From Pezicula radicicola (Eukaryota; Ascomycota; Leotiomycetes; Helotiales; Dermateaceae): DNA of 64,000 nucleotides. Both the position numbers and the translations under genes were made by a program. The stretch covers positions 252,160-316,159 of the forward strand of contig PDUO01000054.1 of NCBI GenBank assembly GCA_003008705.1. The letters are read 5' to 3'. Below, piece by piece: positions 1-9,350 of the stretch. Position 1 is the stretch's first letter. The number at the start of each line of letters is the position of its first letter. The notes beneath the pieces are model-generated. The model was not told where the DNA came from, did not search any database, and worked only from the letters and a program-made list of their open reading frames with translations.

Positions 1-2
1 AA

Positions 3-269
3 GCCTATTTTGAGGATGGGGAGGATATCTCCTCCAAAGATACTCTTATCACAATAGCTGTGAATGCAGGGATTGACAAGCAAGAGGCTAGAAAGTGGCT
101 CAAGGATGATGTAGGTGGTACGGAAGTGGATGTGGAAGCAGCAAGCGCAAGGGCTGGGGGTGTCCGTTCTGTGCCTCACATCAAAATTTCAGGCCATACT
201 ATGAGTGACCGGAGGGATATACAGAGCTTCCTAGATGTATTTCAAAATGTTAAGGCCGAACAACTATAA
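3..269 (+). CDS. DsbA-family (FrnE-like) oxidoreductase, C-terminal end only
   Basis: The reading frame is open from the left edge of the window, so this is the 3' end of a gene that starts outside it; about 88 codons are visible. The visible part has the typical tail of the FrnE/DsbA-like thioredoxin-fold family: an AYF..G.DIS start, a helix with L..IA..AG, and then A..GV.SVPH, which matches the cis-proline loop (V-P) of the thioredoxin fold. The redox CxxC or CxxS motif would lie upstream and cannot be checked. The family carries out disulfide or glutathione-type redox chemistry; the substrate is unknown. The frame ends at a TAA at 267-269. The GTG at 60 is an internal valine, not a start. 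No intron is seen in this part. Confidence 0.72.
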   Translation, partial: AYFEDGEDISSKDTLITIAVNAGIDKQEARKWLKDDVGGTEVDVEAASARAGGVRSVPHIKISGHTMSDRRDIQSFLDVFQNVKAEQL

Positions 270-818
270 AAGGAAACTATAGCGAAATAGATAAAAGCAC
301 CCAGTTATACTTATTTGGATCCCGAGTCTCTAAGGCAACCAAAGACTGTACCTTCCGTGAAAGGAATTGCATAAACCAGACCTCTATTGACTTCGTCTTC
401 AAAGTGGGAGCGAGCCTGGTAGGGATTTGTGATGCCATAAGATACTTTATTGTACTAGCTAACCTTAGCAACTTCAGCAATGGGTTTTCGATCGAGATAT
501 AAGGCTGTCGATCCAAACTGGAGTTGGTCCTTCTTGACACATTTGTTGGTAATTTCGAAGTTTATAGAAGGAATTATTGTCTAGAAACAAAGAGTGTGGT
601 TAGTTAAACGGAAACTGGGAAAGGGGTAGGGGATGACTTGCCTTGTTGTATGGAGACTTGTGGCTTTGATTGTTTACCTTTACAAGTGGACTGGTATCAG
701 TCGGTTGCAGATGTCGTCTATGTGTTTCAACCTCAACTAAACCAGAGGAAGCAATCGTATGCCCGAAATGTAGATTAGATTCTCTTGATCTCAGATAACG
801 CAGAAATTCATAACGCTT
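270..818. other. Intergenic, no gene seen
   Basis: Only short open frames without recognisable protein character occur here. It separates the 3' end of the FrnE-like gene from the 3' end of the next gene on the minus strand, so it is a convergent terminator region. Confidence 0.5.
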
Positions 819-2130
819 CTAAAGTATACCTATTCCAATTTCACGCCCGACGCTGTCACATGAGTTGTTCTGAAAATTAACGAGGAAGGTTGCTACTGCC
901 AGGATAGACTCATGTCCCTGCTCAAGTTTACGGTCTATTGTGGATTTTGTCGGGCAATCTACTAGTAAGGCCACATTTGGAACAGGATTGTATGCAACCT
1001 TGTCCTTGCCGTCTACTACAACGTGATGTCTATCATAACACACAAATCGGAGGAACTGACCTTAGACATAGTAACGTATCCTTCAACTGTGCCTGTAACT
1101 CCACCTGGTCAACCGATCAAGGCGCCGATGCGTGGTAATTGATCCATATCGTGGACAGCTAAGCGGGCAATCTCTACTGCTCTACAAATACTGCCGACAC
1201 AGATCTCGACTTCTACATTACCGTAGTTGTGCATGCAAAGGACATTCTGAGCTAGGGACACGCAGCGTTGGGCTGATTGAAATGACTTTGGCATGGCTGT
1301 AATAATAACAGTAGGGTGGCGGTAAACAGATTCTCCGGAGGATGGGTTGTAGATCTCTCTGCACATCAATTCGACTGCCGTTCTTGAGCCACAAAGGACG
1401 TCGACATGCTTTCCAATAGGACCGAGAAGCTTAACCCACTCTGTAGTAGATATAAGTTTCATATCGGCTGCTTCTGTGCGCGGATTGAGAATATCCATGT
1501 ATAAGGCAAACGCTGGCAGGTTGGCATAGTCTCTGAAATCACCAACAAGAGGCGTGTCTTTCGATATAGACCCTGGGAGCGGCTGTTCTGAGAAAACAAC
1601 GGCAACCAGCGTCGGGTGTAGATTCGACTCAATGAAGAGACTAGGCAGATGAAAGACGGGCCCAAACATAACACCCTCTGTCGCGTTATCTTCGGAGGCT
1701 AAGCTATGACGAAGGAGAAAGGTTCGGTTCGTAAGGCGGTTTGTCTGCTCCTGCAGCTTCTTGACCTCGCCGCAGATTGTGAAGGTGTCCTTATAACCTA
1801 CCACAAGCTCAACTCCAGGCTTAACCACATCAATGCCATTTCTTTCATGATTATTATCATGCTCATGCTCATGAGACCAACGTGCAGGTACTGGTGAGGA
1901 ACTACAAAGTCGACAAATTCTCTTGTTAACTATTACAAAGCTATCTGTTTCTTTATATGTTTTATTCCTCTACATTGTAGCATAGGATTGTTCTGCTTCG
2001 AAGCTATAGCCGCTATAGCAACCGCACGGTATGGTGAATTAACAGCATTCGAATTTTTGGAAAGAGGTACTCTAGGACTGGATACGGTAGACAAAATAAG
2101 TGGCAGTGGTGATAGAGATACTACTACCAT
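819..2130 (-). CDS. Hypothetical protein, three exons, family not recognised
   Basis: Three minus-strand open frames join in frame by two short introns. Exon 1 is 2130-1974 (ATG at 2130), intron 1 is 1973-1930 (44 bp, donor GTAGAG, acceptor AATAG), exon 2 is 1929-1114, intron 2 is 1113-1061 (53 bp, donor GTTGAC, acceptor CTAAG), and exon 3 is 1060-819. Without splicing, exon 2 runs into a TGA just after 1113, which supports intron 2. The predicted protein is about 404 residues. The middle has a His-rich stretch (HEHEHDNNH) and a CxxC pair near the exon 2 start; the C-terminal part reads like an ordinary globular protein. I do not recognise the family. Intron 2 has weak splice sites, so the gene could instead be a decaying copy; the first exon is the least certain. 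Confidence 0.45.
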
Positions 2131-2750
2131 ATAAGAGTAAGTTCAACTACCTGGGTGTCTAGATTTTTCGAAGGAGGAGGGCGTTGCGATCAAAATCGAG
2201 CGGGGCTGCAGTCACAACGAAGAGCACGATATGCACCTGTAGCGGATGCAGCAAAAGGAAATCCATCGACTAGAAGTCTATAATAGAAAGATGATAAGAA
2301 GAACCTCACTGTACTACTTGAGATCTTAAAGACAAGGCGAGTATGTCCCTGGAATATATTAGCCATTTGCCCCTCCCGATTTACTTGCATTAAGGATAAT
2401 AAAGGAAACATTTTATCTTTTTAAAATTGTGCTGATTTTTGCGAAGTAGCAGGGAGTGTACGGCCCGGGTTTTGATTGTAGGAGTATGTAAAGCCATGTG
2501 TTAACATCCTATCCTGCCAACCCGAGTACCAGCTTTGCTATAAAGATTTGAAGTAAACGATATAGAAGTAGCCTGATACATAGATTCCCTCTGGTCGTAG
2601 TAATCGTTTGAATAACGAAAAGATTTCAGGCCAAGCAATCTCGACATAGAGCTGGAGAGGACTTCCACTCCCCTTCAACTACCTCTTGGTACAGTACAAT
2701 GGCACCCAAGTCACTCAACAAGTTTTCTCGTGTTTCTCTTTGATGTTATA
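2131..2750. other. Intergenic, no gene seen
   Basis: A 73-codon minus frame at 2190-2411 has no recognisable motifs and no supporting context. Nothing else is visible. Confidence 0.4.
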
Positions 2751-3377
2751 CTATGAATCTGGAACGAGACTCTCTGCCACTTTCTCCTTATCCCAAGCCG
2801 TCGGACGTCTATGCCCAAAGCCTTTCCCATAAAACCCCCAAATACAAGGGGGTACTTCCCATAGAGTACGTGTCTTCGATACCACGCAAACTCGCCAATA
2901 AACAGCCCTACGGCCCCCAAACCAGGACTGCGCTTGTATTTGATCGTAGCTACCAGCCGCAGAAATGTTGTGTTGTTGGTTGATATGTTTGCGCACGTCG
3001 GTTAGATCCCGGCGAATGAAGGGACAGTGTTTACATTGGAATGCGTCTACTACCCGCAGGGCTTCTAAGGGAGCTGAACCGTCGGGCTTTTTGGGTACAT
3101 CGTTGAAGTCCAGGGATGGTAGTTTAGCTACTAGCGATCTCACATTCCCCCTTAGTTTTACTGGCACCTGGTGGTTTTTGCGGAGGTGATCTAGGAGGCT
3201 TTTTGGTAGTAGGGCTGCTTGACAGGCTCGACATACTGTTAATCCTACGGGGTCGTCGAGTAGTATTAGATATGGTTTTAGCGGGTCTGGTAGCTGAGGG
3301 ATGCGATGCCCTGTGGAACTGGCAATGACTCGACCGTTCATCGTGAGTTTGTGGATGGGAGTGGTAGATGGCATCAC
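2751..3377 (-). pseudogene. OrsD-domain (DUF3505) zinc-finger protein fragment
   Basis: The N-terminal part matches the fungal OrsD family (named after orsellinic acid/F9775 cluster protein D; function poorly known). Two C2H2-like units are visible: CRAC followed by a spaced HLRKNH (around residues 48-69), and CKHC followed by KHINQQH (around residues 114-135). The family signature of a hydrophobic stretch with LDDP in front of the first finger is present. After the segment SWFGGRRAVYWRV (about residue 160) the frame continues into sequence that does not look like the family, and the usual several-hundred-residue remainder is absent. I read it as a truncated copy. OrsD-type proteins are frequent in repeat-rich fungal regions, which fits the decayed neighbours. 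The start ATG at 3377 is the first in frame. Confidence 0.6.
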
Positions 3378-3876
3378 ATTAGGCGTGGTTTTAATCCATA
3401 TGGTTCTGGTCCAAAGTACGTAAGTATTTTCGTACCTTAAACTCGCTTACAAATAGTTGTCGGGTGTCGGGCCAATAGTACGTAGAATCCGTGGACCAGG
3501 ACCACGTCTGGATCAAAACCACGCTGGAGATATTACCTAGTCTGGTTTAGCTTGGCGCTTTCTATCTACAATCCAGCTTTGCCATACAGGCTAGACGTGT
3601 TAGAAATGGTGCTTACAAATATGGTCTACGATCATGACCTGCTTCTTGTATCATACAACTAATTCATCACATGATTCCTGACAAAACGGCCCAATATTCT
3701 TCCCGAGGCGGGGTGCAGCACGTAATGACCATAAGACCATGTAGGTAGAGATGGAAACATGAAATATATTATATATAGATAAAAATCCACTCCTGGGACG
3801 GAATTAATAGTCCTTTGATATCTCAATCTGACGTGCGAGCACATATTTCAATCTACCAAGCCAAACCTGATAAATC
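3378..3876. other. Intergenic, upstream of the NmrA-like gene
   Basis: No protein-like frame. Contains TA-rich sequence (for example around 3760-3780) shortly before the plus-strand start at 3877, which may serve as promoter. Confidence 0.35.
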
Positions 3877-5232
3877 ATGGTCAAGATCGCAGTAGCCGGC
3901 GGCTCAGGGAGTATGTCGTGTTATGCTTACTTCCTATCATGTCTTCTTCAACTTCTTGGCATCTATATCTAACAGTAGCATATGCAGACATTGGCAATGG
4001 AATTGTCAACGCCCTAGTCGCAACCAAAAAGCATGAGATCTTGCTTCTCTCTCGCAGGGTGCGTGTGATCTGACGGAACCCTCGTCATGTAGATAGAGGC
4101 CTCGATCGCTTACCGCAAGATTAGGAACCTACTGTGACTGAGAACGTCTCCGGTGTTACCTGGGCGAAGGCGGATTACAGTGACAAGAAGCAATTAACCG
4201 ACATTCTCGATGGTGTACACACCGTTCTCTCATTCGTCGGTGGTCCCCAAGACCCCGGTAGCGTAATTCAGAAGAATTTGATTGACGCCGCAGTCGCCGC
4301 TAGCGTTCAACGTTTTGCTCCAAGCGAATGGTCAAGGTGAGTTTCTCAAGTGAAGCTCTCTCTGAAAAAGCAGGGGGCGGTCACGCAAAAGAAATTATTT
4401 TCAAACTGACCATGTTTTGTCTTGTCGTCAAAAAGTTCTAGTCTCGAAGAACTGCCTTGGTATGCAGAGAAGGGTACTATAAGAGCATATCTCAAAGAGA
4501 TCAACAAAGAAAAGAAGGCGAGTTCAATCAATAACTTTATCAGTCAGGCTGTTTCTCATCAACTAGCCCACAGATTCTCGAATACACCCTCTTTCAACCA
4601 GGCCTACTTGTAGACTATTTAGCCCCTCCAGGCACCACTACCATACAATCAACACAGGAACTATGGATGGATTTCAATAAACGTCGAGCCATAACCATTA
4701 AAGGGAAAGACGGCATCTTTACTTTAACAACTGCGAACGATGTAGCCAATGTTGTGATCCGAGCTATTGATTACGTCGGCGAGTGGCCTGTCATCGGTGG
4801 TATTCATGGAACAACTATGTTCAGCTCAAAAATCTTAGAAATCGGAGCCAAAATTCTAAGTACGTACAATACAGTACAGAAAAACAAGAAAAATTATTTT
4901 TCCTTCTTATTTTCTTTCTCTAGAAATATTGAAATGAAATGACTCGCTAATTGATTAAAAAAACAGATGGAAAACCACTCGATATCACCACTCTCAAAGA
5001 AGAAGATGTACGTGCTGGAAACATCAAATCATCATGGATCCCAAAATTTGAAGAACCTAGTTTTTCTCCGGAGCAAAATGAGGAATTCTCTAAATTGATT
5101 CTTAAGGGGGCTCTCCTTAGTGGTCTTGCTCGCTCTTGGGTTGTTTCGGATGATTGGAATCGTTTGTTGCCTGATTATAAATTCACGGGTGCTGAGGAGT
5201 TTCTTGTGAAATGCTGGGCTGGAAACGATTAG
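3877..5232 (+). CDS. NmrA-like / isoflavone-reductase-like NAD(P)-binding protein
   Basis: Six exons splice to one frame: 3877-3910, 3988-4058, 4125-4336, an exon starting at about 4436 or 4442 and ending at 4517, 4574-4859, and 4967-5232. The joined N-terminus gives a Rossmann dinucleotide motif (AGGSGNIGNGI, residues 7-17), followed by a strand ending in LLLSRR. Downstream are VTWAKADYSD, FAPSEWS, and a helix-rich C-terminus ending in WAGND, all typical of the PCBER/NmrA group of atypical short-chain dehydrogenases. Members either reduce small aromatic or quinone-like substrates or sense NAD(P) status; the substrate is not predictable. The fourth intron (4518-4573) starts with GC rather than GT (AAG then GCGAGT) and ends CCCACAG. 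Length (about 310 residues) is normal and no lesion was found, so I call it intact. An amidase remnant lies downstream on the other strand. Confidence 0.85.
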
Positions 5233-5612
5233 GATAGATAGGAGGACGTGGATATTTGTACTAGAGTTAGTGGAAAATTATCTACTTTTATTTAGTTAGA
5301 GAAAATTCGAATATATATAGTAAAGACATTCCCTTCTACTATAACTTAATAACATAAGAAAGCACTAAGAGAATAGCAATTTCCTAGTAGGTATATAAAC
5401 ATTTAGAATTTATAATAATCTACTAATCTTACTTTACTTAGATATTAGAAAGTAGTTAACATAATTAGGCTTTGATTGCGTAACAGAGGGCTTGAATCGG
5501 TTCCCTTGAACAGCCTAACAGACCAAGCAAGGTATAGGAAAATCCTTTTATTCTACTGTGATCGAAGTATGACACACTATGTTTGATTCTCTAGATAATT
5601 TGATCCTTCAAT
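5233..5612. other. AT-rich convergent intergenic region
   Basis: Between the NmrA-like gene and the amidase remnant. Strongly AT-rich from about 5260 to 5460, without open frames of interest. Possibly a RIP-mutated patch or simple 3' flanks. Confidence 0.5.
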
Positions 5613-6520
5613 TCAAGAGCAGACATTATTGAGGAGACTGTCAACAATCTTTGCCACAGCAATGCACTTTTCATCTTCATATTTCCCACACACAATCTGC
5701 ACTGCTACTGGCATGCCTTCCACTAGGTCAAAATCGTCTTCGTGAGAACTGTCAACAACTTCCCTCTACTCTGCTGGCAAGACAACGGAGATGATCAGTT
5801 AACAGAAACTTACATTTTTATTTATTGAATTCATCAGAAGAGTTTCTGGGAATGTATTCCAGCCAGTCATGTCCCAAGGGCTGATCTTTTTCTTTGGAAA
5901 CCTTGGTGACAGGCAGCGTAAGAGCTGCCCAATCCAACAGGTTCCATATGCTGGTATAGCCTACGTATTGATGGGACTTTACCCATGTCCAAGGCTTATA
6001 TCCCACCCACGGTGTCACAGGCATGATCAACGCATCGAGACCAGCCGCATCCCAACGCGGAAGATATGCGGCTTCGAAAGCATATTTCTCACCACATAAC
6101 TATTATGAAACCAAAAGAAAAACTAGGTCAGCAATAATTTCTCAATGCCTCCAGTGAGACCGCAAATAAATTACCTCGTGCGTTTGTTGCGTGGTCATCA
6201 GATTTTCAGCTGTGCCTATATACATGCCTTCAATAAGCGGCTCGCCCGATGCGTCAATCACCTTTTTAGCTATGGCGCCACCATCCGAGAGGACGGCTTT
6301 CTCAAAAATTTTGAAACCAGTGGCATGGCATGTCGCATCCCATCTATGACTACAAGTTTGTTGCAGTCAGATCAGATCTTCCGATCATAGAACGGCCTTC
6401 CAACTTACCTTCATGCCCTGCAGATCTCAAAGCATCGGCAACTTCCTTCGCAGCACGTGCAATCGGTGAAGATGAAGGGTATCACAGCCATCGTATCACT
6501 ATTGCAAGAAATCCGAGCAA
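5613..6520 (-). pseudogene. Amidase (acetamidase type), C-terminal half, decayed
   Basis: On the minus strand several pieces encode the C-terminal half of an amidase-signature family enzyme. From 5' to 3' these are: a PSSSPIARA..EVADALRSAGHE segment (about 6470-6400), a WDATCHATG..F segment with EPLIEGMY (about 6355-6170), an AAYLPRWDAAGLDALIMPVTPW segment in two parts through 5820, and the final GMPVAVQIV tail with a stop at 5613-5615. Introns with GTAAG donors are recognisable between them. However, the frame contains a TGA before the first piece, does not join at the first intron, and has a TAA after the FNK segment. The N-terminal half with the Ser-Ser-Lys catalytic triad is missing. Intact members hydrolyse carboxylic amides; this copy cannot make a working enzyme. 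Confidence 0.72.
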
Positions 6521-7692
6521 GGAGGTAGCGGTAGATCATTGTACTCGTAAAGTGTCGTACTGTACAGTACATTGTGGTTGTGGTTAGTGAAAGACAAGCT
6601 CCGGTAATGTGGACCGAATCGTACTCGCTGTCGTCTGTGCAGATGCTGAGGACTGTTTGTATACGTCGGTGAGATAATTAAGCATAGTAATGAAGATGAG
6701 AAGATAGCGTATCCCGAACTACAGCCCGGACATTATTGGTATAATAGGTTGTATGTGATTTCGACGACGACTACCCGAGCCAAGAGAGAGTAATAACGAT
6801 ACGGAAAATCCGGGACGATTACGGTAGCATCTCGACCATACGTGTGTTTGCAGGAACGACAATAGGGGAGACGCACGCGAGTGTACCCGCACAAGCAAAC
6901 GGCAAGGCGGCAGGCGGCAGGCGGTGATACTCTTCGATCTTTACCCATGCTACGTTTTGCGTCCATGGACCATGATTCTTGCATGATATGAGTCAAACCA
7001 AAGGAAAGCGATGAATGCTACGGCGGCGCCACCTATCACTACGAAATTTCTAAGCCATTATGCAGAATGTGGTCTTGAAGATAGCTCGACGTACTTGGGA
7101 TGAAAGTGAGCCCCGCTACTTTAGGTGATAACCCATAAACCCCTAGAATGTCACCAAGATATAAAATTCTTTCGTACAAAATTCTATTTGAGGATTTAGA
7201 AAGTAAAGGAAAACGAGCCGGGTCCCGATAAATACTGGGAAGCTATGGAATAGAGCGCCTTACGCCTTACGCTACACGCCCTACGCCACCAGGTGTTGCA
7301 GAATTCAGGACCCACTCACATAAGAACACTAAAGAAATATCAAAAGCCGCAACAGATAGAAAATAGATTAGCGGAGAAGAAATACTCTCTGGGACTATTT
7401 TTACAACCCTGCTGGTTTTGTAGTTCAAAAAAGTTGGGATTTGAGGTAAAGAGTGTGGGTTGAAATTCTGGGTGGATCCTGACGAGAGAGCCTTAGCGAC
7501 CGCTCTGTCACCAGGATATTCACGCGGTCTCTGATATCCGTATTTATTGCTAAGTCTATAAATCTACGGATATCATATCACTGCCATATATTCTGTTCTT
7601 ACGTTGACTTTATTTCTGCGGGCTGGGTTATTTCTGTTCATGTCTGGCAGCCTGTGTACCGAAAATAGTTCCTGGCTGCAAGCGATTCCTCT
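6521..7692. other. Intergenic, no gene seen
   Basis: No continuation of the amidase N-terminus was found here. An 87-codon minus frame at 6733-6996 has no recognisable features. A short direct repeat of TACGCC units occurs near 7260-7285. The last part should hold the promoter of the ketopantoate reductase gene. Confidence 0.4.
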
Positions 7693-8793
7693 ATGGCTAG
7701 GGTACCACGAGTGCATGTGCTTGGCTTGGGAAGTATCGGTACCTTCGCCGCTCATGCACTGGCTGATATCACGAATCGGCCACCGATAACACTCTTATTG
7801 CATCGCGCATCACTTCTTGCCTTTTACGTCCAGAATGGAAACCAGATCTCACTCAAGACTAGGGAAAGCGACACTGTTAATCGCGGCAACTACGATTTCG
7901 AGGTTCTCCATGACTCCAACTGGTACTCGGCATCCCCAGAAAATTTACGTGGTGAAATGGGCTTCTCAGAGCACAACGGCTCTCCTGCGACTGATGAGAT
8001 TGAAAACTTGATCGTTTGTGTCAAGGCCACTCAAACGGTCAATGCTCTCCGGCCGCTAAAGCAGAGATTAACACAAAAGTCCACGGTTCTCTTTCTTCAA
8101 AATGGATCAGGCATGATCGAGGCAGTTAACCAACATCTGTTCACGGATCCTCGGACACGATCAAATTATATCACGGGAGTCATATCTCACGGAGTTAGTC
8201 TCAACGCTCCTTTCAATATCACACATACTGGATTTTCTACCACGTCCCTAGGTCCAATTCCTCCTACATCACTTACGGACAGTGATGATATACGAGACAT
8301 CCAGATTAATCCCTACCTGTTGAATGTACTACCCTTAGTACCAAGGCTCAACGTCACGTCCTACTCTTTCACCGATATCTTTCAAATCCAACTAGAAAAG
8401 CTTACCGTCAACGCCTTCTGTAACCCCCTGTGTGCATTAAACGATGCACAGAACAAATTCCTATTCACAATTCCAGAGATACGCAGTAAACTTCTGAGCG
8501 AAATTTCGAAAGTGGTTCGAGCACTCCCGGAGCTGAAGGATGTACCTGGAGTTGATGAGAGGTTTTCTGTTGATCGGCTAGAGGATACTGTTGATAACAT
8601 TATTACTAGGACTGCTGAGACTACTTGTTCAATGGTGTGGGATTTGAGAGCTGGGAGGGAGACTGAGATTCAGTTTATTAATGGGTATTGGTCACGAAGG
8701 GGCAGGGAGGTTGGTGTGGCAACGTCGATCAATGATAGGCTGGTGAAGCAGAAAATGGAGAGAAGTAAAGTTAAGGCGATGGTTAGGAATTAG
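7693..8793 (+). CDS. 2-dehydropantoate 2-reductase (ketopantoate reductase)
   Basis: A single 366-codon exon starting at the ATG at 7693. It encodes the ApbA/PanE family, which reduces 2-dehydropantoate to pantoate with NADPH in pantothenate and coenzyme A synthesis. The N-terminus has the Rossmann motif GLGSIG (residues 11-16) directly after a beta strand, and the conserved LQNG appears at 135-138. The catalytic-lysine segment EKLTVNAFCNPL is present with Lys236 and Asn240, followed by the helical C-terminal domain with a conserved TSM-like element (TTCSMVWD) and EIQFINGYW. Length is usual for fungal members. No frameshift or stop. Fungi often carry several paralogues, so this may be a secondary copy that acts on a related 2-oxo acid. 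Confidence 0.9.
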   Translation: MARVPRVHVLGLGSIGTFAAHALADITNRPPITLLLHRASLLAFYVQNGNQISLKTRESDTVNRGNYDFEVLHDSNWYSASPENLRGEMGFSEHNGSPATDEIENLIVCVKATQTVNALRPLKQRLTQKSTVLFLQNGSGMIEAVNQHLFTDPRTRSNYITGVISHGVSLNAPFNITHTGFSTTSLGPIPPTSLTDSDDIRDIQINPYLLNVLPLVPRLNVTSYSFTDIFQIQLEKLTVNAFCNPLCALNDAQNKFLFTIPEIRSKLLSEISKVVRALPELKDVPGVDERFSVDRLEDTVDNIITRTAETTCSMVWDLRAGRETEIQFINGYWSRRGREVGVATSINDRLVKQKMERSKVKAMVRN

Positions 8794-9350
8794 AAGTGCG
8801 TAGTGGTGCTTTCCTGTCATGCTTGACATTGGTCCATATAATCCCTACTCTTTCTCCCTTGATAGTGTTTGATAGCTGGGTAGCGCCGCGCCCTTTCCCG
8901 TCTAAGTGTTTATTCCTATTCTTCTTGCCATTATGAACTAAATCTGCGGCTGAGTCTTCTTGCTAGTTTGTCGAAGGAACACATCTAGGTATTCCGGAGT
9001 TTGATAGGTAGGTTCAGGCAGAATACAAGGGTAGACATGATCCGCTAGAGTCAGCATGTCAACTCGTCTCTAATCTAGAGACAGAAGAAATCCATTCGAT
9101 ATTCGGCCAAGATCTTGCAAGCCCTAATAATCTGTTCTCATACACCCACAAAATAAACCGTGTTGATTGGGAGGCGGACCTCGAGATGTAGGTTGGAAAA
9201 CCTTTGCGCATATCCGGGGTCTATTGTAGTTTTGGGGCATATACCTCGTCAATGGCGCATTTACAGATCTTAGTGAGCTATTGTGTGCGTTGAATCTGGA
9301 CATTATTGGACCAGGGCTTCACCGACTCCCTAAGTTCAAGCGAGTGAGAT
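8794..9350. other. Convergent intergenic region
   Basis: Separates the 3' ends of the ketopantoate reductase (+) and the NLR gene (-). No protein-like frame or repeat seen. Confidence 0.45.
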
